The notes under the pieces: generated by a model
What the model saw: only the letters and a program-made list of their open reading frames with translations
Told to the model about the DNA's origin: nothing
The model's database searches: none
Made by a program: the position numbers and the translations under genes
Part shown: piece by piece, positions 47,760-59,954 of the stretch
Numbering within the stretch: position 1 is the stretch's first letter
Layout: each line of letters opens with the position of its first letter
Assembly (NCBI GenBank): GCA_035578155.1
Contig: JAPWDM010000008.1
Coordinates: 2,811,347 to 2,875,346 of the forward strand
Direction: 5' to 3'
Length of the DNA stretch: 64,000 bases
Source: Brachynemurus nebulosus
Lineage: Eukaryota; Arthropoda; Insecta; Neuroptera; Myrmeleontidae

Positions 47760-48760
47760 TATTAATTTTTACATATAGTTACCCGTGCGCAAAATTTTGT
47801 ATTATGGGCGCAAGCCAAAAAGAACTTTTCTACCTACATTTCCATTTATCTTTGTCTATCATATTAACGCTAGAATCATACGTACTCGTCAAAACGACGA
47901 ACGAACTTCTCTACCTGCTCCAATACTACAACTTGTCGGTTCCTGCTTGCTGTGAAACTTCTGTTATCTAATTTATTTGTTGTTATAACACATAAGACGT
48001 ATAAATTTTGTTTATAGCTATTGTCGTTTTTTTTTTATACTGAAATAGTGTGCGTCAAAAGGACGACGATGTATGATTAACCTATATTTTTTTTAAAGAT
48101 TTTGTACTCCACATATAAAAGTTTTCCTAATTTTTCTAAAATTTATTAAAGATATGGATGTTATAATTAATTTATTCAATGATTATGATAATATGGAAGA
48201 TGATTACAGCTGTTTGACTTATAGAGACGACATAATACGGAAGTTTTAATATATTGAATCGAAAACTAAAGAATGCGTTTCAAGTGACTTAATAAAAGGT
48301 TAACAATTTATTTTGGGGAAAATATTTTAATTTTTATTATTTTTTGAGATTTCATTCTAAAAATTACAATTGATGTATCTATCTATTTTTGAATTTTTAT
48401 AATGAAAATATGCTTTGATAAAAAGATTAAAAAAATTAATAAATATTTATATTAAGAAATTTTTCCAAATCCAATTTTTTTAAATATTTTGTTCGTTTTT
48501 GTAGTATTGTTATGTAAAAAAAATGTTTTTTGCAAATAAACTCTAAAACTCCCCGTAAAAAGTCCATTCGTCGAAACGACGCCGACGTATGATTAACTTG
48601 ACTCGTAGACCAACGTATGATTCTAGGGTTAATAAATAGAAGTTTACTCACTCACTCATATAAAAACATAATTACTTGGTTTAGGCGATAACTATGGAAA
48701 TAATACAATTTATGTTCCCCTCACCGCAATTTCTAGAGGTAATAAAATATCGTCTCCGAA
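47760..48760. repeat. Fam-G repeat interrupted by Fam-A copy 6
   Basis: Left part: 'ttatgggcgcaagccaaaaa' to 'ttgtctatcatattaa'. Right part after the MITE: 'ttaataaatagaagtttact' to about 48735 ('cccctcaccgcaatttct'). The same sequence runs without a break at 59955-60130. Confidence 0.75.
47868..48628. mobile_element. Fam-A MITE copy 6, internally deleted
   Basis: Ends CGCTAGAATCATACGTACTC and ACGTATGATTCTAGGG, TTAA on both sides (47864-47867, 48629-48632). About 150-170 bp are missing near 48360 compared with the other copies. Internal motifs match copies 2 and 4. The empty target survives at about 60022. Confidence 0.85.
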
Positions 48761-48764
48761 AATT

Positions 48765-50260
48765 TGATTTTCAAATAAAAAATATTAGTAAAACCACTAA
48801 AAATTCTACTTTTTAATATAAATAAAATAAATTGAAGAAAAATTTCCAGGTAATTTTAGGTGGTCCGGACCCCTTGGACCTTCCCGGTTGTTACGTCTCT
48901 GTTGAAACGAACCGATTTTATGTTATTTAAACTACAGTTTGTCAGTTTATGTAGTTTATACCCACTTTCTTTTTATATTGACGCACCATGATGTATGAAT
49001 TCGCCTCACCTATAGACAATTTTTTGTTAATCAATTTATAAAAAAAAAAAAAAAATTAAGCACAATACAGCTTTCATTTTTGGTACATATATTGCCAAAA
49101 CAACGCCAAATATTTTGTTGCCAGTTCCTACTTTATATATATAACTGTTTTTTTTTTGTACAGCAGTTTCTTTCAAAGATTTCAAAACGCGCGTTATTTT
49201 TAAAAAATTATAAACAATGCGCCTGTAAAATAACAAAACACAAAGATGTCACGTTCACCGCTTCTCTTTATTGATGACTAACTCATAACTGACAAAGTCA
49301 GTAGCATAGATTGATCTATGACCTTGTACGATCATAACACTGACGAAAAAATATCGAGAGGGCAGCTCTGTCTAGATTCGCCCCTACTGTCCAGATTCGT
49401 CCCAACTAAGGGTAGTTATATAGTGGTTCCGTATCAAAAGTAGCAAAGTTACAGCGGTTCTGTACCAATGTATTAGGAAAACATCACAAATGCGTTTCTT
49501 AGTTACAAAAGAACGAGAGCAACCGTGCATTTCGTTCAAAAAGTTTATTTTCAACTGAAATTATACGTATATCTGGTATTTGTCAAAAATATATTATACC
49601 GATAACCTTGTGGATATATACCTATCGTAATAGCTGAATTTTCGTTACGATTTTCCTTCATTCAAACTGTTCATTTCAAGCGCGCCCGAAGTTGAGCGGC
49701 AAAAAGCAAAAACGAACAAATTCAAGCGTACCTATCTAGAACTTTAAGTGAATAATGAAATCTAGGTTTCCTATTCTTGTCTGTCATATAATAAATTCAT
49801 ATTTAATAGCTTTCATTTTTGTTTTAATGTAATAATCCCCGAGTAAAATAGATAGAAGAGTCGGGAGCGGTGAGGGGAGGATACGCGGGTGTACGTGGTT
49901 GCGACTACTACACGTGCAAATTGAGCCATTTTTCACTGGTATAAACTTTTTCTTTTTTATGACGCACTAAATGGATATAAGATATAATGAAATTACTTAA
50001 CGAAAATGTATTCTTTCGATAATAATAATGTTATTTAATTTTTTTTTGTGTTTTATTTTGGATGCTGCCCAAAAATAGGAGCTTTGTTCTATTTATGAAG
50101 ACATAATAATCAACCCCAAACCAATTGGTCAAAAATATTATTCGAAATGATTGTAGAACACAGTTCGGAACTTCGACTAATATTTAAGAATAATGGAACT
50201 TGTAGACGGAGTGTTTTATCTGAATATCTTTCAACCTAAAGCTTCAGTTAAAAAAAAAAG
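48765..50260. other. Unassigned stretch, no gene seen
   Basis: Includes a pair of similar GC-richer phrases, 'gtctagattcgcccctact' and 'gtccagattcgtcccaact', at about 49370 and 49390, and a G-rich patch at 49858-49910. No domain, RNA gene or terminal repeats recognised. Confidence 0.35.
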
Positions 50261-50261
50261 T

Positions 50262-51390
50262 AGGGTTGACCGGGGTAAATGTGAATTGGGGCAATTGTGA
50301 ACGGCGCCTATAATTTCTAAAATAATATTAATTTTGTTAAAAATCAAATCTTAGTATGTTTTTTTGTCCGTTCTTAATATGCTATTAAAATTTCATAACA
50401 ATTCTCCAAGTATTAGTATCTTTTTTTTTATTTTGAAAAAACCCTTGCAAAATTTTGTGTATCTTACTTCGAACAATCCTCAAGAAAAAATTTTTTTTAA
50501 ATACATTTTCTTTTTTTAAAAGGTAAGAAATGGATAAAGGTATTTCTAAAGAAGTGGTCTAAAGCCTGAGGGGGTTCCTTATTAACTGCTAAAGAAATTG
50601 GACAATTTATTACCAATTCACAATTACCCCATGATTTTAAAATTCCGGGGTAATTGTGAACGTCATTCACAAATGCCCCCATTCGGTCAAAAATTTCAGT
50701 AGTGTCCTTTTCAGAGTTGAAAATGTTGATGATGATGTACAATGACATTATTGTACAAGTTTCCGTTGTACAAACAACACAAAAAAAAAATAGATTGTTG
50801 TTTTTTGTTCATGTAAACTGAATGTATTTCCTTGAAAAAGTCTTATTTTCCTTGTTTTTGTGTGAAAATCATGTAATTTTTTGATTTTTTATTTGATAAA
50901 ATGACAAAATATCATCAAAATATCATTTTTAGCTTGTAACAAATTTGTTCTTATAATTTTTGTTATTTTTATTTAACCTTGATTTTTGGTACAAATTTGA
51001 GGTATGAGTAACTTGCATTAAACAAAGAGAAATTGTGACCGCTAAAGTATGATGAAAAATTTGAAAGTGGAGTAAATGTGAAGAATTTGAGTTGGGCTTT
51101 ACTCTGACCTACCACACTTCTCTTGTAATCCATTCTAAATAATTTTTCTGATGGCATTCACATTTACCCCGAAATTCATAAAATTTGCAAAATCACACCG
51201 GGGAAATATGAATGGCTTATAAAATTTTTGTTTTTCATACGAATTTGCTCAAAATTTGTGTGATGCATCCTGAATAATGTAGAATTAAAAATAAATGAAC
51301 CATAATATGGTATATAAAATAAAAAATACTTAAAACAACGCTTTTATCTCAACTCATGAAAATCCATTCACAATTACCCCGGTCGACCCT
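50262..51390. mobile_element. Fam-E element, full-length in outline
   Basis: The left end AGGGTTGACCGGGGTAAATG and the right end 'attaccccggtcgaccct' are complements. Several inner copies of 'ggggtaattgtgaa' or its complement lie near each end (for example 50292, 50645, 51150 and 51370), a subterminal pattern. The flanks are A-rich on both sides, so the target duplication is unclear. A minus-strand frame at 50969-51157 is shared with the copy at 19 kb but matches no known protein. Confidence 0.7.
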
Positions 51391-51700
51391 AAAAAAAATT
51401 GCTTTTGCAATTTCGGACTAAAAGACATGATTTAATGCCTCATAATAGGGAGTAAAGCGCCACTTTTAGTCCCACGGGACTAAAAAATTATTTTGCTCTC
51501 ACTTTTAAACCAATCAGCAAGCACAATTTACAGAGAATTAATTTAAATTAAATAGCGTTGCCAGATAATTGAAAATAATAAACAAATTCTAACTTGTAGA
51601 TAAAGACAAGCAGTTATATTGTACTGTACAATTCGATTGATTTATCCAAAGTATATCTAGGTACCTGATGGAATATTATCACATAAAATTTGAATAATAT
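51391..51700. other. Sequence flanking Fam-B copy, possible older repeat
   Basis: 'cacttttagtcccacgggac' at about 51463 and the phrase at 52450-52540 ('gtgatttattgcctccggg') are more complex than the surrounding DNA and may belong to one older element now split by the foldback. I do not recognise it. Confidence 0.3.
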
Positions 51701-52357
51701 TTAAGATACCATCCCAGTGTGATCAGCCGAAAAATAGTCAATTTTCCACAATTTTGTTTCGGATGCATAGGATGGCAAATGGGGATAAATTTTTTTTTTA
51801 CGATTAATACCACTATTTGACATTACAAAAATATTTTTTTCTCTGTTTATTTCATTTTGTTTTTATAGTTATTATAAATTTTTGAAATAGTGTCTTTAAA
51901 AAAGGACGAAATTTGGTGCCCACGATTGCGGTCGAATCGATTATCGATCTATAGGTAAGCCGCTATGTTCCTGTGGGAGCCTTTTTTTTTTGGAAATTTG
52001 AAGAAATGGCGGCGGTTTGAATAAAAAGTACAAAATTTTGGTCTTTTTTGGCCTTTTTTACAAAATTTTTTACAGTTTTCCGGACAGTTTTACAGTTTTA
52101 CAGATTGATAACCTATTTGATTTTTTTTCCAAATGAAAACTGCAGCCGCAATCGTGAGCACCAATATCCCCCTTTTTTTAAAGACACTTTTTTTCAAAAA
52201 ATTATAATAATTATAAAAAATAAATAAAAATGAATAAAAAAAAATATTTTTGTATCGTAAAAAAAATTCATCCCCATTCCCCATCCTATGTATCCCAAAA
52301 AAAAATCGGGAAAATTGACTATTTTTCGGCTGATCACACTGTAATGGTATACCTTAA
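51701..52357. mobile_element. Fam-B foldback, complete non-autonomous copy
   Basis: TTAA at both ends (51701-51704, 52354-52357). The left end 'gataccatcccagtgtgatc' and right end 'gatcacactgtaatggtata' are inverted, with long arms meeting near 52050. Shared blocks with the 5 kb and 15 kb copies include 'cagccgaaaaatagtcaatt', 'accactatttgacatta' and 'cccacgattgcggtcg'. No recombinase or other gene inside. The minus-strand frame at 52090-52284 is arm sequence. Confidence 0.8.
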
Positions 52358-52359
52358 GT

Positions 52360-52937
52360 AATTTTTTGCTTAATTTTTATAATTTTAAATTATCCGGAAT
52401 TGCAAAAAGTAGTATATATCTAGCACAGGATTAAAATGGTTTTTTTTTTTATCCCTCGTGTGATTTATTGCCTCCGGGCCTGTACAAGTCCTCAGGCAAC
52501 AAACTTCACACTCGGAATTAAAACTCACACCTTAGTCCCTTGGTGTATAACATACAATTTTAAATTCCTGGAGGTATTTTCCTATATTTGAAATAATCCT
52601 GACAATTTTAAACAAACCCTATAATTATAAAGATAAAAAATTTGTTTGCAAGAAAATTGAAAAAGTATTGAACCGTTTTTGAAAATTTTCTCGCTGTTAG
52701 GAAGCTAAACTATTTCAAAGTGACATTGACTCCAAAAAATTCTAAAATAAACTATTGACCCGATTTTGAAAAATCTTTTCACTATTAAAAAGCCCATGCT
52801 ATATGAAGTGTTCCGCAGGGCTTCTGACATCCATCTGATAAACTTTCGGTATTGTGTTCAAAATTAATCAATTTAATTGTCACGGTAATATTAAATTCCA
52901 CTTGGTAATGCTTTATCTGATTCTCAATAACCTCGGA
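52360..52937. other. Unassigned stretch, no gene seen
   Basis: No bounded element or recognised protein. A minus-strand frame at 52785-52988 overlaps the next repeat and is unrecognised. Confidence 0.35.
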
Positions 52938-53105
52938 AGTAAATACCCAAACTAGATACAAAACCGGTTTAAATAAACGGCACGCCAAACCGTTTCACCG
53001 GGATATACAATATAGGAAACATTAATATTAAATATTTAGATATGAAAGCTGATGATAATATAAAAAATTTTTAATAATAATCTACTTGTATTTACCTTGA
53101 GGGGA
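52938..53105. repeat. 168 bp repeat, copy 1
   Basis: From 'gtaaatacccaaactagata' to 'cttgtatttacctt'. The same unit occurs in direct orientation at 54060-54227. The ends GTAAATAC and GTATTTAC are inverted, so it could be a small TIR element. It includes 'cgtttcaccgggatatacaa'. Confidence 0.7.
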
Positions 53106-54059
53106 GGTTTACTCGAGAGTCCTTAAAAATTATATATTTTCTAGAATTTTTTTCTCAAGAACGGAAGCAAATATCAATTTCAAATTTTGTGCACATATTT
53201 ATTAAGTATTAAACTACACAAAAAAAATTTTTCAAGGAAAAATATAAAAAAGTGTCCATTTTATAGATAGTGCAGTGTGACGATCCGAAAATCCAATGCC
53301 TTGTTGGTGGACATCAAAAAACAAAAACAAAAAAGATTTATAAAATATATGAAGAGTACCGGCACCTCTACCTATAATATCAATAAATTGCTGAAAGAAA
53401 AAAAAATGGCGGATTTTTGAACTTTTGATTACGATTTTTGTCTTATTTTTCGCTCTTTAAAGTAAATTTAAAAATAAAAAAAATATTGTAAGTGTATCGA
53501 ACTTAGGTTGAGGTGCCGAAGAATTGAATAGTCTTTAAAATAAAAATTAAAAAAAAAAAAGGATCCATCTAATAGTTTTTGAGTTATCGTGTCCGCCAGT
53601 TCCAAAAATGTAGTTTTGAGATATTATAAAATATATATAAAGAAACGTATTTTCAAAATTTTATATTTAATACTCATTATTGCGTGAACTACGTTTTTTG
53701 AATTTTTTTTATAGAAAGCTGGATTCGATTAATGTGCAAGAATCTTGTTTTTAAATTATTTTCAGTAAAATCACTTTGGGAACATATTCTACACATAATT
53801 TGCTATCAATTTCGCCAAAAAAAATCGTTTTTTTTTTTATCAAATCTCAAGTAAACCTTCACTTAAATTACTTTCAGCAAAATTACTTTGGGAACATATT
53901 CTACACATAATTAGCTACCAATTTCTGCAAAAAAAAAATCGACATTTTTTAACGACTCTCAAGTACTATTACTATATACTAATTACAAAATTCGCAAACA
54001 TCTATCAAATTGTAGCGATAACATCTTGTGGTGATACTATGAGAATTCCATGGGTCGTA
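53106..54059. repeat. Inverted-repeat region with a duplicated right end
   Basis: 'aggtttactcgagagtcctt' near 53106 faces 'ctcaagtaaaccttc' near 53854 and 'gactctcaagtactatt' near 53955. The two right ends result from a ~110 bp tandem duplication ('ttgggaacatattctacaca' at 53777 and 53888). The region lies between the two direct 168 bp repeats. No gene is recognised. Confidence 0.5.
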
Positions 54060-54227
54060 AGTGTAAGTACCCAAACTGGATACGAAACCGGTTTAAATAA
54101 ACGGCACACCATACCGTTTCACCGGGATATACAATATAGGCAGCATTAATATTAAATGTTTGTATATGAAAGCTGATGAGAATATCAAAAATTTTTTAAT
54201 AATAATCCATTTGTATTTACCTTAATA
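54060..54227. repeat. 168 bp repeat, copy 2
   Basis: Direct copy of 52938-53105 with scattered substitutions, for example 'ccgtttcaccgggatataca' conserved and 'gatgagaatatcaaaaa' changed. Confidence 0.7.
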
Positions 54228-54654
54228 CTAATTACAAAATTCTATTGAACATGTAATATTGATCATATACGAAACTGTCATCATCAAAACGGATATATGT
54301 TGGTTGAGCCGGAAGGATTGACACACAACTCTCACCACCCCACAGCTGAATATGCCAGAATGTGTGTCGAGGTCACAGAACACTATAGAAGCAGAGCTGT
54401 GTACATATAAAAATCTATCGTTCGTACGGTTCAATTTACACCGCTTCTGATTTAGTCTGTTACTGTTCATCATAGGGGTCACATCGTTTTTAATGTCATT
54501 GTTTTTTTTAATCGACTCGTGAAATTTAAACAGAAAAAAATATGAAGTGTATCGTTGTAAGTGTAAAAATTCTATTGAACAAAACAATTGTCAAAATAAA
54601 GGGGTATTGGTTGTTAGTCACATAGGTCGGCCATGACAGTATATGTATACTATA
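54228..54654. other. Higher-complexity patch, no assigned function
   Basis: Bases 54290-54480 have balanced composition ('ggttgagccggaaggattga', 'caccaccccacagctgaata') and include a TATAAAAA at about 54407. A 119-residue minus-strand frame covers it, but no domain is recognised and a similar 'attctattgaaca' phrase stands at each side (about 54239 and 54569). It could be an element of unknown type. Confidence 0.3.
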
Positions 54655-55112
54655 TACTGTGTGAGTTTTTCGAGAGTTGCCATTTTTATTACAGCCAAAC
54701 CGTTGATTTAATCGAAAAATTTTTCAAATAAGAGTTGTAGATATCGACGGAGGCAACCGGTTGCTATAGTCAGGAGCTTTATAGATCTTATGGTTTTCGA
54801 GCTATGATACAAACTTATAGATTTTTAAATGGGACTATATATTAATTTTTCGATAAAACTGATCTAATGCATTAATTAACAACATAAATGAGCAAAAAAA
54901 TTTTTTTTACCCAAGTCTAATTTTTTAATTTTTCACAAATTTATCAGTTAGGCGGTAAAAATATGCATATGTACTTGAGGCTACTTCAACCGCTAGTATT
55001 TTTCTTGGTTACATTTCCATTACATCCAAGAAAAGAACCTTATCCAGTACCATTTCGGTCATAAAAATTTGGTTGTAACAGAAATGGCAACTCTCAAAAA
55101 ACTCACCTGGTA
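54655..55112. mobile_element. Fam-D foldback, short copy
   Basis: The left end is TA then 'ctgtgtgagtttttcgagag'. The right end is the complement, 'ctctcaaaaaactcacctgg' then TA. It shares 'gttgtagatatcgacgg' and 'gctatagtcaggagctttat' with the longer copy at 60565-61969. 458 bp, noncoding. Confidence 0.7.
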
Positions 55113-57935
55113 TACAGGGTGTAAAAAAAAAACTCTCGTCCTTTTGAGGGGTGACTCATTGCAATCTGTAAACACTAAAACCATGGGAATATTTTCGGAA
55201 TTAACAGTTTGAGAAAATCGCAAATTAACTAGCTAAGTACAGCCAGCCCTTGACTAAAATTCAATAAAATCTAGTAAATATGTTTAGGTCGTAAACGTGT
55301 TTCCCAAATGTTTTTTTTCTTTTTTTTATTTTTTTAAAACAGAAAATTTATTTTACAATGATGAGACGGTCAGAGCCGGATTGAAAAAAAATTTTAAGGG
55401 CCCCTTTTTGGCCCATAATTAGTATCAATTTTTTCTGTTAAAAAACAGTTTTAGTTCAAATTTATTGGTAAATATTAATTACATGGATGGGTGAGATTTT
55501 CCCACTATTTTCGTAGCGGGATTCATATCCTGTATATGTGCAAGGTGCGCACCATATTGCACAAACACAATCACATGTTTATGTAGCTGTACAAATAATG
55601 TGTATTGTAGTATGTATCATGATAATCGTTTGACAGGGGTATAGCGGTGTCCACATCATTTGCCGGCGACAGTCGGCACGCCACTTATGAAATAGGAAAT
55701 TTAGATCTGCTTACTAAAGAAATCTGCAACTGAAATACAACACAATTTTCAAATCCTGCTAAAATTACATTGGAAACTTTACAAATCCTGCTAAATACCC
55801 GCATACATAACCTATATTTTAGATTTTAACCGTTCAAATTTTAATTTTTTCACTGACATGCCGGACGTACGAAGTATAAAATTATGTTTTCACGTGAAAT
55901 TTGTATTTTAGTATTTATCTAAAATTTTAAATAATGAAATCGTAGATGTAAATGAATTACTAAGTAAGCACTTTGGTTTTAAGTGACAAAATGAAAATAG
56001 TTTACAATATTACCCAACAATTGTATCGTCTAACCCTGATACATCCAATATTGTTGAATCAAGTTTTTTTTTTTAATAAATTTCCCTTATAATTTCTGTT
56101 TTAAAACGCACCTTATATAAATGTTACTATCAAAACCTAATAAATTCAAATAATTTTGATTAAAAAAGGGGTAAAACGATAATTTTGTTTTTTGATAATA
56201 GTACTAATCATCTTTTTTACCTAGTTAGTTAATATAATTATGACTTTTTAATCGAAAAATGAATTTTGAACTGAGTTATGGTTTTTTGCAATTTCCCACC
56301 ATCTTTATAAAGTGGAATTAGTAGATTTTGATACTAGGCAACTCATCTATTAGAGTTGCCTATTGCCAGTCTATTAGAGGCTGTATAATAAACGTACATC
56401 ATCATATTATATTAAAATTGAAAAGTTTATCTATACGTGATTCGATTCTATAGAATTGTAATTATGATAGCAGCTAGCAATGAATATAGATACAACATCA
56501 GCAGTTTACTTATAGATACTGGGACCGATCGAAACAGCAATGGTCACAGCTTTCAACCTGGGCAACGCAACGCAACCAGCGGCTCAATAAATTGAACCAC
56601 CAGAACCTGGGCAATCCGTGCGATGACGGTCAACGACGGCGATTATAATATAAATTTTACTTTTATGTGTTTTCAGTTTTAGGCGACGCAACGCATTCAA
56701 ACGAAAAATTCGATTCAATTGTCCAATCATTCGTTTAGAAAAATTATTTTGTTTCACCTCCTTTTGTTTTGAACTTTTGAGTTGGTATTATTTTTTTTGT
56801 TTTTTGTCTTGTTTTTATTTTTGTTTTTGTTTTGTAAAGTTACAAGTAAATATCATAAATTTGAGTGAATAATATGTTTGAACGAATTTTCGAATTGGAT
56901 ATTCAGTAATTACTGCCACTGTCATGGTAAAATTTCCTTTTTCAATGATTTTTGAAAGGCTGTACGTAAAGTGAAAAATGGTCGTATGAAGGTTCTAAGA
57001 AAAGGATTGAGATTGACAAAGCGACAATGCTGAAGCGGTCGCTTGGCACTCAGTTTTATTCCCACGAAGAGCAAAGAATAAACCACCATAAAATTAAAAT
57101 GGTTCAGTTTGTTGATTTCATTAAAAATTTACAACGCCTTCACATACATGTGCAGAAAAATAAGTTAAATTTTATAATACATGTAACAGTATTAATATTT
57201 GATTATTATTGAATCTTTTAATTTTAATAATTTTAAAAGTAATAAATTTGATTCTAGTAGTTGATGTGTACGCACATATAATAACTAACACGTACACAAA
57301 TATATTATGGGTGTATTAGTATAAAATGGCATTTTTATAGTTTTTTTTTTTCTATTTATTACAATAACTAAACGTCCAATATTAAACAAAATAGTTTTCT
57401 AATGATTTCAAAACATAAAAGAAAATAATTTTCAGTTTTTTATTTAAATCTTAAAGTTGGTTTTTAATGACACAACTTACTTAACTACATATCACTGATT
57501 CACCTCTAATCATAAAGCGATAATAACTAATAATTTTGGCAAAAAGAGTTTTGTAAAACAAATACATAGACAGCAGATGAAGAACTGTCAGTTTTTAAGA
57601 TTTCGCTGTTCAAATAATGAAATGCTTATGAATTCGTCTGCTCTGGCTCAAATTTTTTAATTCATTAAAGGCTTAATTTTTGACATTTTGTAGTAAATAA
57701 ATAGATTGCTATAGTTTTTCGCAACTTGATGCTTTTTTGCTAAACAAAAGCCAAGCCTACTAATTATATTTTTAAGTTGTCCAGCGGTAAAGGGATGTTA
57801 TTTTAGTGCCGTTAAATTGTCAATAAAAGTATTGTTTTGGTAACGGTTAAGAAAAACTTTAATTCAAAAAGTTTTTTCACCGTGTCAAATAAAACTTTTT
57901 GTTAAATTATGAAAAAAAAAAAACAACTAAATAAA
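55113..57935. other. Unassigned stretch, no gene seen
   Basis: Begins with 'acagggtgtaaaaaa', a phrase like the start of some Tc1-type elements, but no partner end was found. A patch at 56520-56645 ('cctgggcaacgcaacgcaac', 'gatgacggtcaacgacggcg') is GC-richer. Short frames here are unrecognised. Confidence 0.35.
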
Positions 57936-57937
57936 TT

Positions 57938-58523
57938 AAGGCATGAGTGGATGAAGGTGTTATTTTTCTAAATAATAAACAAATATTTTTCAAACAGAAT
58001 TGTTTCTGTTTGAAAATAAACTGGCGGTTCGAAACAATATTGTCACAGTTTCAAGATAAAAGTGGTATTTTTTGCGAAGTAAGATATTTGTTTATTATTT
58101 ACAAATATGAAATACCATAAAGTAACGCTCAAATCTATTAGTGTTAATTTTCATTCATTAAATTAAAAAATTCATTTTTTGCCAAATTTTGAAATATTTC
58201 TACACGGAGAGAAAATTCCTATAAAAATTATTATGCTCATACTACAATCGACGTGTAACAGGCGAACATATTCAATTTTACCGTACAAAAATTGGATATG
58301 TTCGCCTGTTACACGTCGATTGTAGTATGAGCACAGTAATTTTTATAGGAGTTTTCTCTCTGTGTATGCTAAAGTATCATATATTAAAATTTGGTTTCAG
58401 TAGGTCCAATAGTTTTGTAGAAATTCAATAATAAACATGTAAGTAAATAAAAACTTTCAAATGCTTCTATTGTAAAATTATTTAAAAAAAATGTTACATA
58501 ACACCTTCATCCACTCATGTCTT
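57938..58523. mobile_element. TIR element with GCATGAGTGGATGAAGGTGT ends
   Basis: The left end 'aaggcatgagtggatgaagg' and the right end 'ccttcatccactcatgtctt' are complements over ~25 bp. Inner blocks 'aataataaacaaatattt' and 'atatttgtttattattt' also pair. A separate small MITE (58201-58366) lies inside. No target duplication is clear; class unknown. Confidence 0.65.
58201..58366. mobile_element. 166 bp palindromic MITE, TA-flanked
   Basis: TA then CACGGAGAGAAAATTCCTAT at the left, and the complement ending 'gttttctctctgtg' then TA at the right. The arms are nearly identical over ~70 bp, including 'tacaatcgacgtgtaacagg', with a loop of ~20 bp. The low arm divergence suggests it is young. Confidence 0.85.
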
Positions 58524-58623
58524 CGAATATAAAAGCATTACATGACTATTAAAAATCTAAAAATAAAAATTAATAAAATAATATATTTTAATTGAAATAC
58601 AAAAATATATAATATATTATAAT

Positions 58624-59301
58624 TAGAGTTGGGAGAACAGTGGTCCCGAACAGAATCGCCATATAAAATATTTTGAATTGAGGGGCTATAAATTTTATTA
58701 GAAGGCTGAGGATTTTCCCCTGGATTTGATGACTAGCCTAAGGAAGCTTTAAAGAACAAATCAGTAAAAATTAAAAATTACCCATTTTTCATAATATAAT
58801 ATATAATTTTAATTTTAAAAATAATTTAAAAAAATTAATGTTGAATAAATAAGTGGTCGACTGTAATTTAAACGAATTCAAAACATTTATATTGTAAACA
58901 ATATCTCTATTTCCGTTGTGATTATTTTAATAATATGTACATGTCACCTTCTTTATACCTGCTTTAACGTAAACAAAATTGATTGTGTTAGTAGATTGTA
59001 TCACTCTAGTAGGTCGCTCACAAGACTGAACATGGTTTTGTTTTTGCATTAGAAAAATATAAAGATATGTATGTACATATAACAAGCAAAATGATTCATA
59101 ATATTGGCAATTAAAAAACACAGACAGACACTAAACAACATTAACGATGTGGTATTAATAGTAAAACGTCGTAAAACTGATTTTTCAAAAGATTGATAAT
59201 ATTTTTACGTTTTATGACAGCCCTCCATTTCTATTCGTAGCCCCCCAGTACAAAATATTTTATATGGCGACTCTGTTAGGGACCTTTTGTTCCCATCTCT
59301 G
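58624..59301. mobile_element. hAT-type MITE with 8 bp duplication
   Basis: The right end reads inward CAGAGATGGGAACAAAAGG; the left is TAGAGTTGGGAGAACAGTGG, and both continue into 'cgccatataaaatatttt'-type blocks. ATTATAAT flanks both sides exactly (58616-58623, 59302-59309). An 8 bp duplication with CAGRGATGGG-like ends is characteristic of hAT elements. 678 bp, no transposase. The minus-strand frame at 58927-59121 is not a recognised protein. Confidence 0.85.
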
Positions 59302-59829
59302 ATTATAATTTATTAAAAATATAATTTTACATTTTATTTATTTACACATTAACTGCATAAATAATTCATTTTGTTTATTTTTGCCCATTATTTATTTTAA
59401 TATATTATTTCATACGAGTCCCTGAAAATTTAAGCTAAAAAAAAAAAATACCGCTGTTACAGCATCTTCATAATCTTGCGACTTTTCAACGACTGGACCA
59501 GAGCGGATTTCAGGTAACAACCTATATCCATTCAAAACAGCTTAGCTCTCTAACAGTGCAGAAATTTTCAAAATCCGCTGATGACGTGTTCTTGAGAATA
59601 GTTAGTTATTGTTAAATGTTGTTATTGTAATGATAACAAAAACGATGAAGCATTTCGTAAGGAAATTCAGCAAATTTCTTAATTTTTCTCAAAAGCTAGT
59701 TCACTTAGATCAACGGGTTAAAAGCTTATCGTATGTAATTTTTACATTGTAATAAAAATTTTAAAACGTTTTGAATTCTGACCAATTTTTGCAAACCTAC
59801 TAAAAATGGCGAAAAATAACCAAAATTTT

Positions 59830-59954
59830 GGCTTCTAAAACACATCGGACGTGTCTGGCAGACAAACTCATTCAAGTGTTTGAAATTCTTGATCTTCTCA
59901 CCAAATTTGAAAAAATTGGATGTTTCATTCGAGAGTTATCACGTAGACACATAA
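59830..59954 (-). repeat. Fam-C fragment, left of Fam-G
   Basis: 'acacatcggacgtgtctggc', 'ttctcaccaaatttga' and 'cattcgagagttatcacgta' match the inner part of Fam-C up to the point where the (TA)n core normally starts. Fam-G follows in its place. Confidence 0.6.

Noticed and set aside
19484..51157. Shared ~62-residue minus-strand frame in the two Fam-E copies (19524-19712 and 50969-51157)
   Set aside because: Conservation follows from the shared repeat. I see no recognisable motif and no evidence of selection on the protein.
54228..54587. 119-residue minus-strand frame
   Set aside because: No domain or family recognised. Similar phrases flank it, suggesting repeat DNA. Kept only as an unassigned patch.
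55108..55130. Start of a Tc1-type element ('acagggtgtaaaaaa')
   Set aside because: No complementary partner end was found within several kb.
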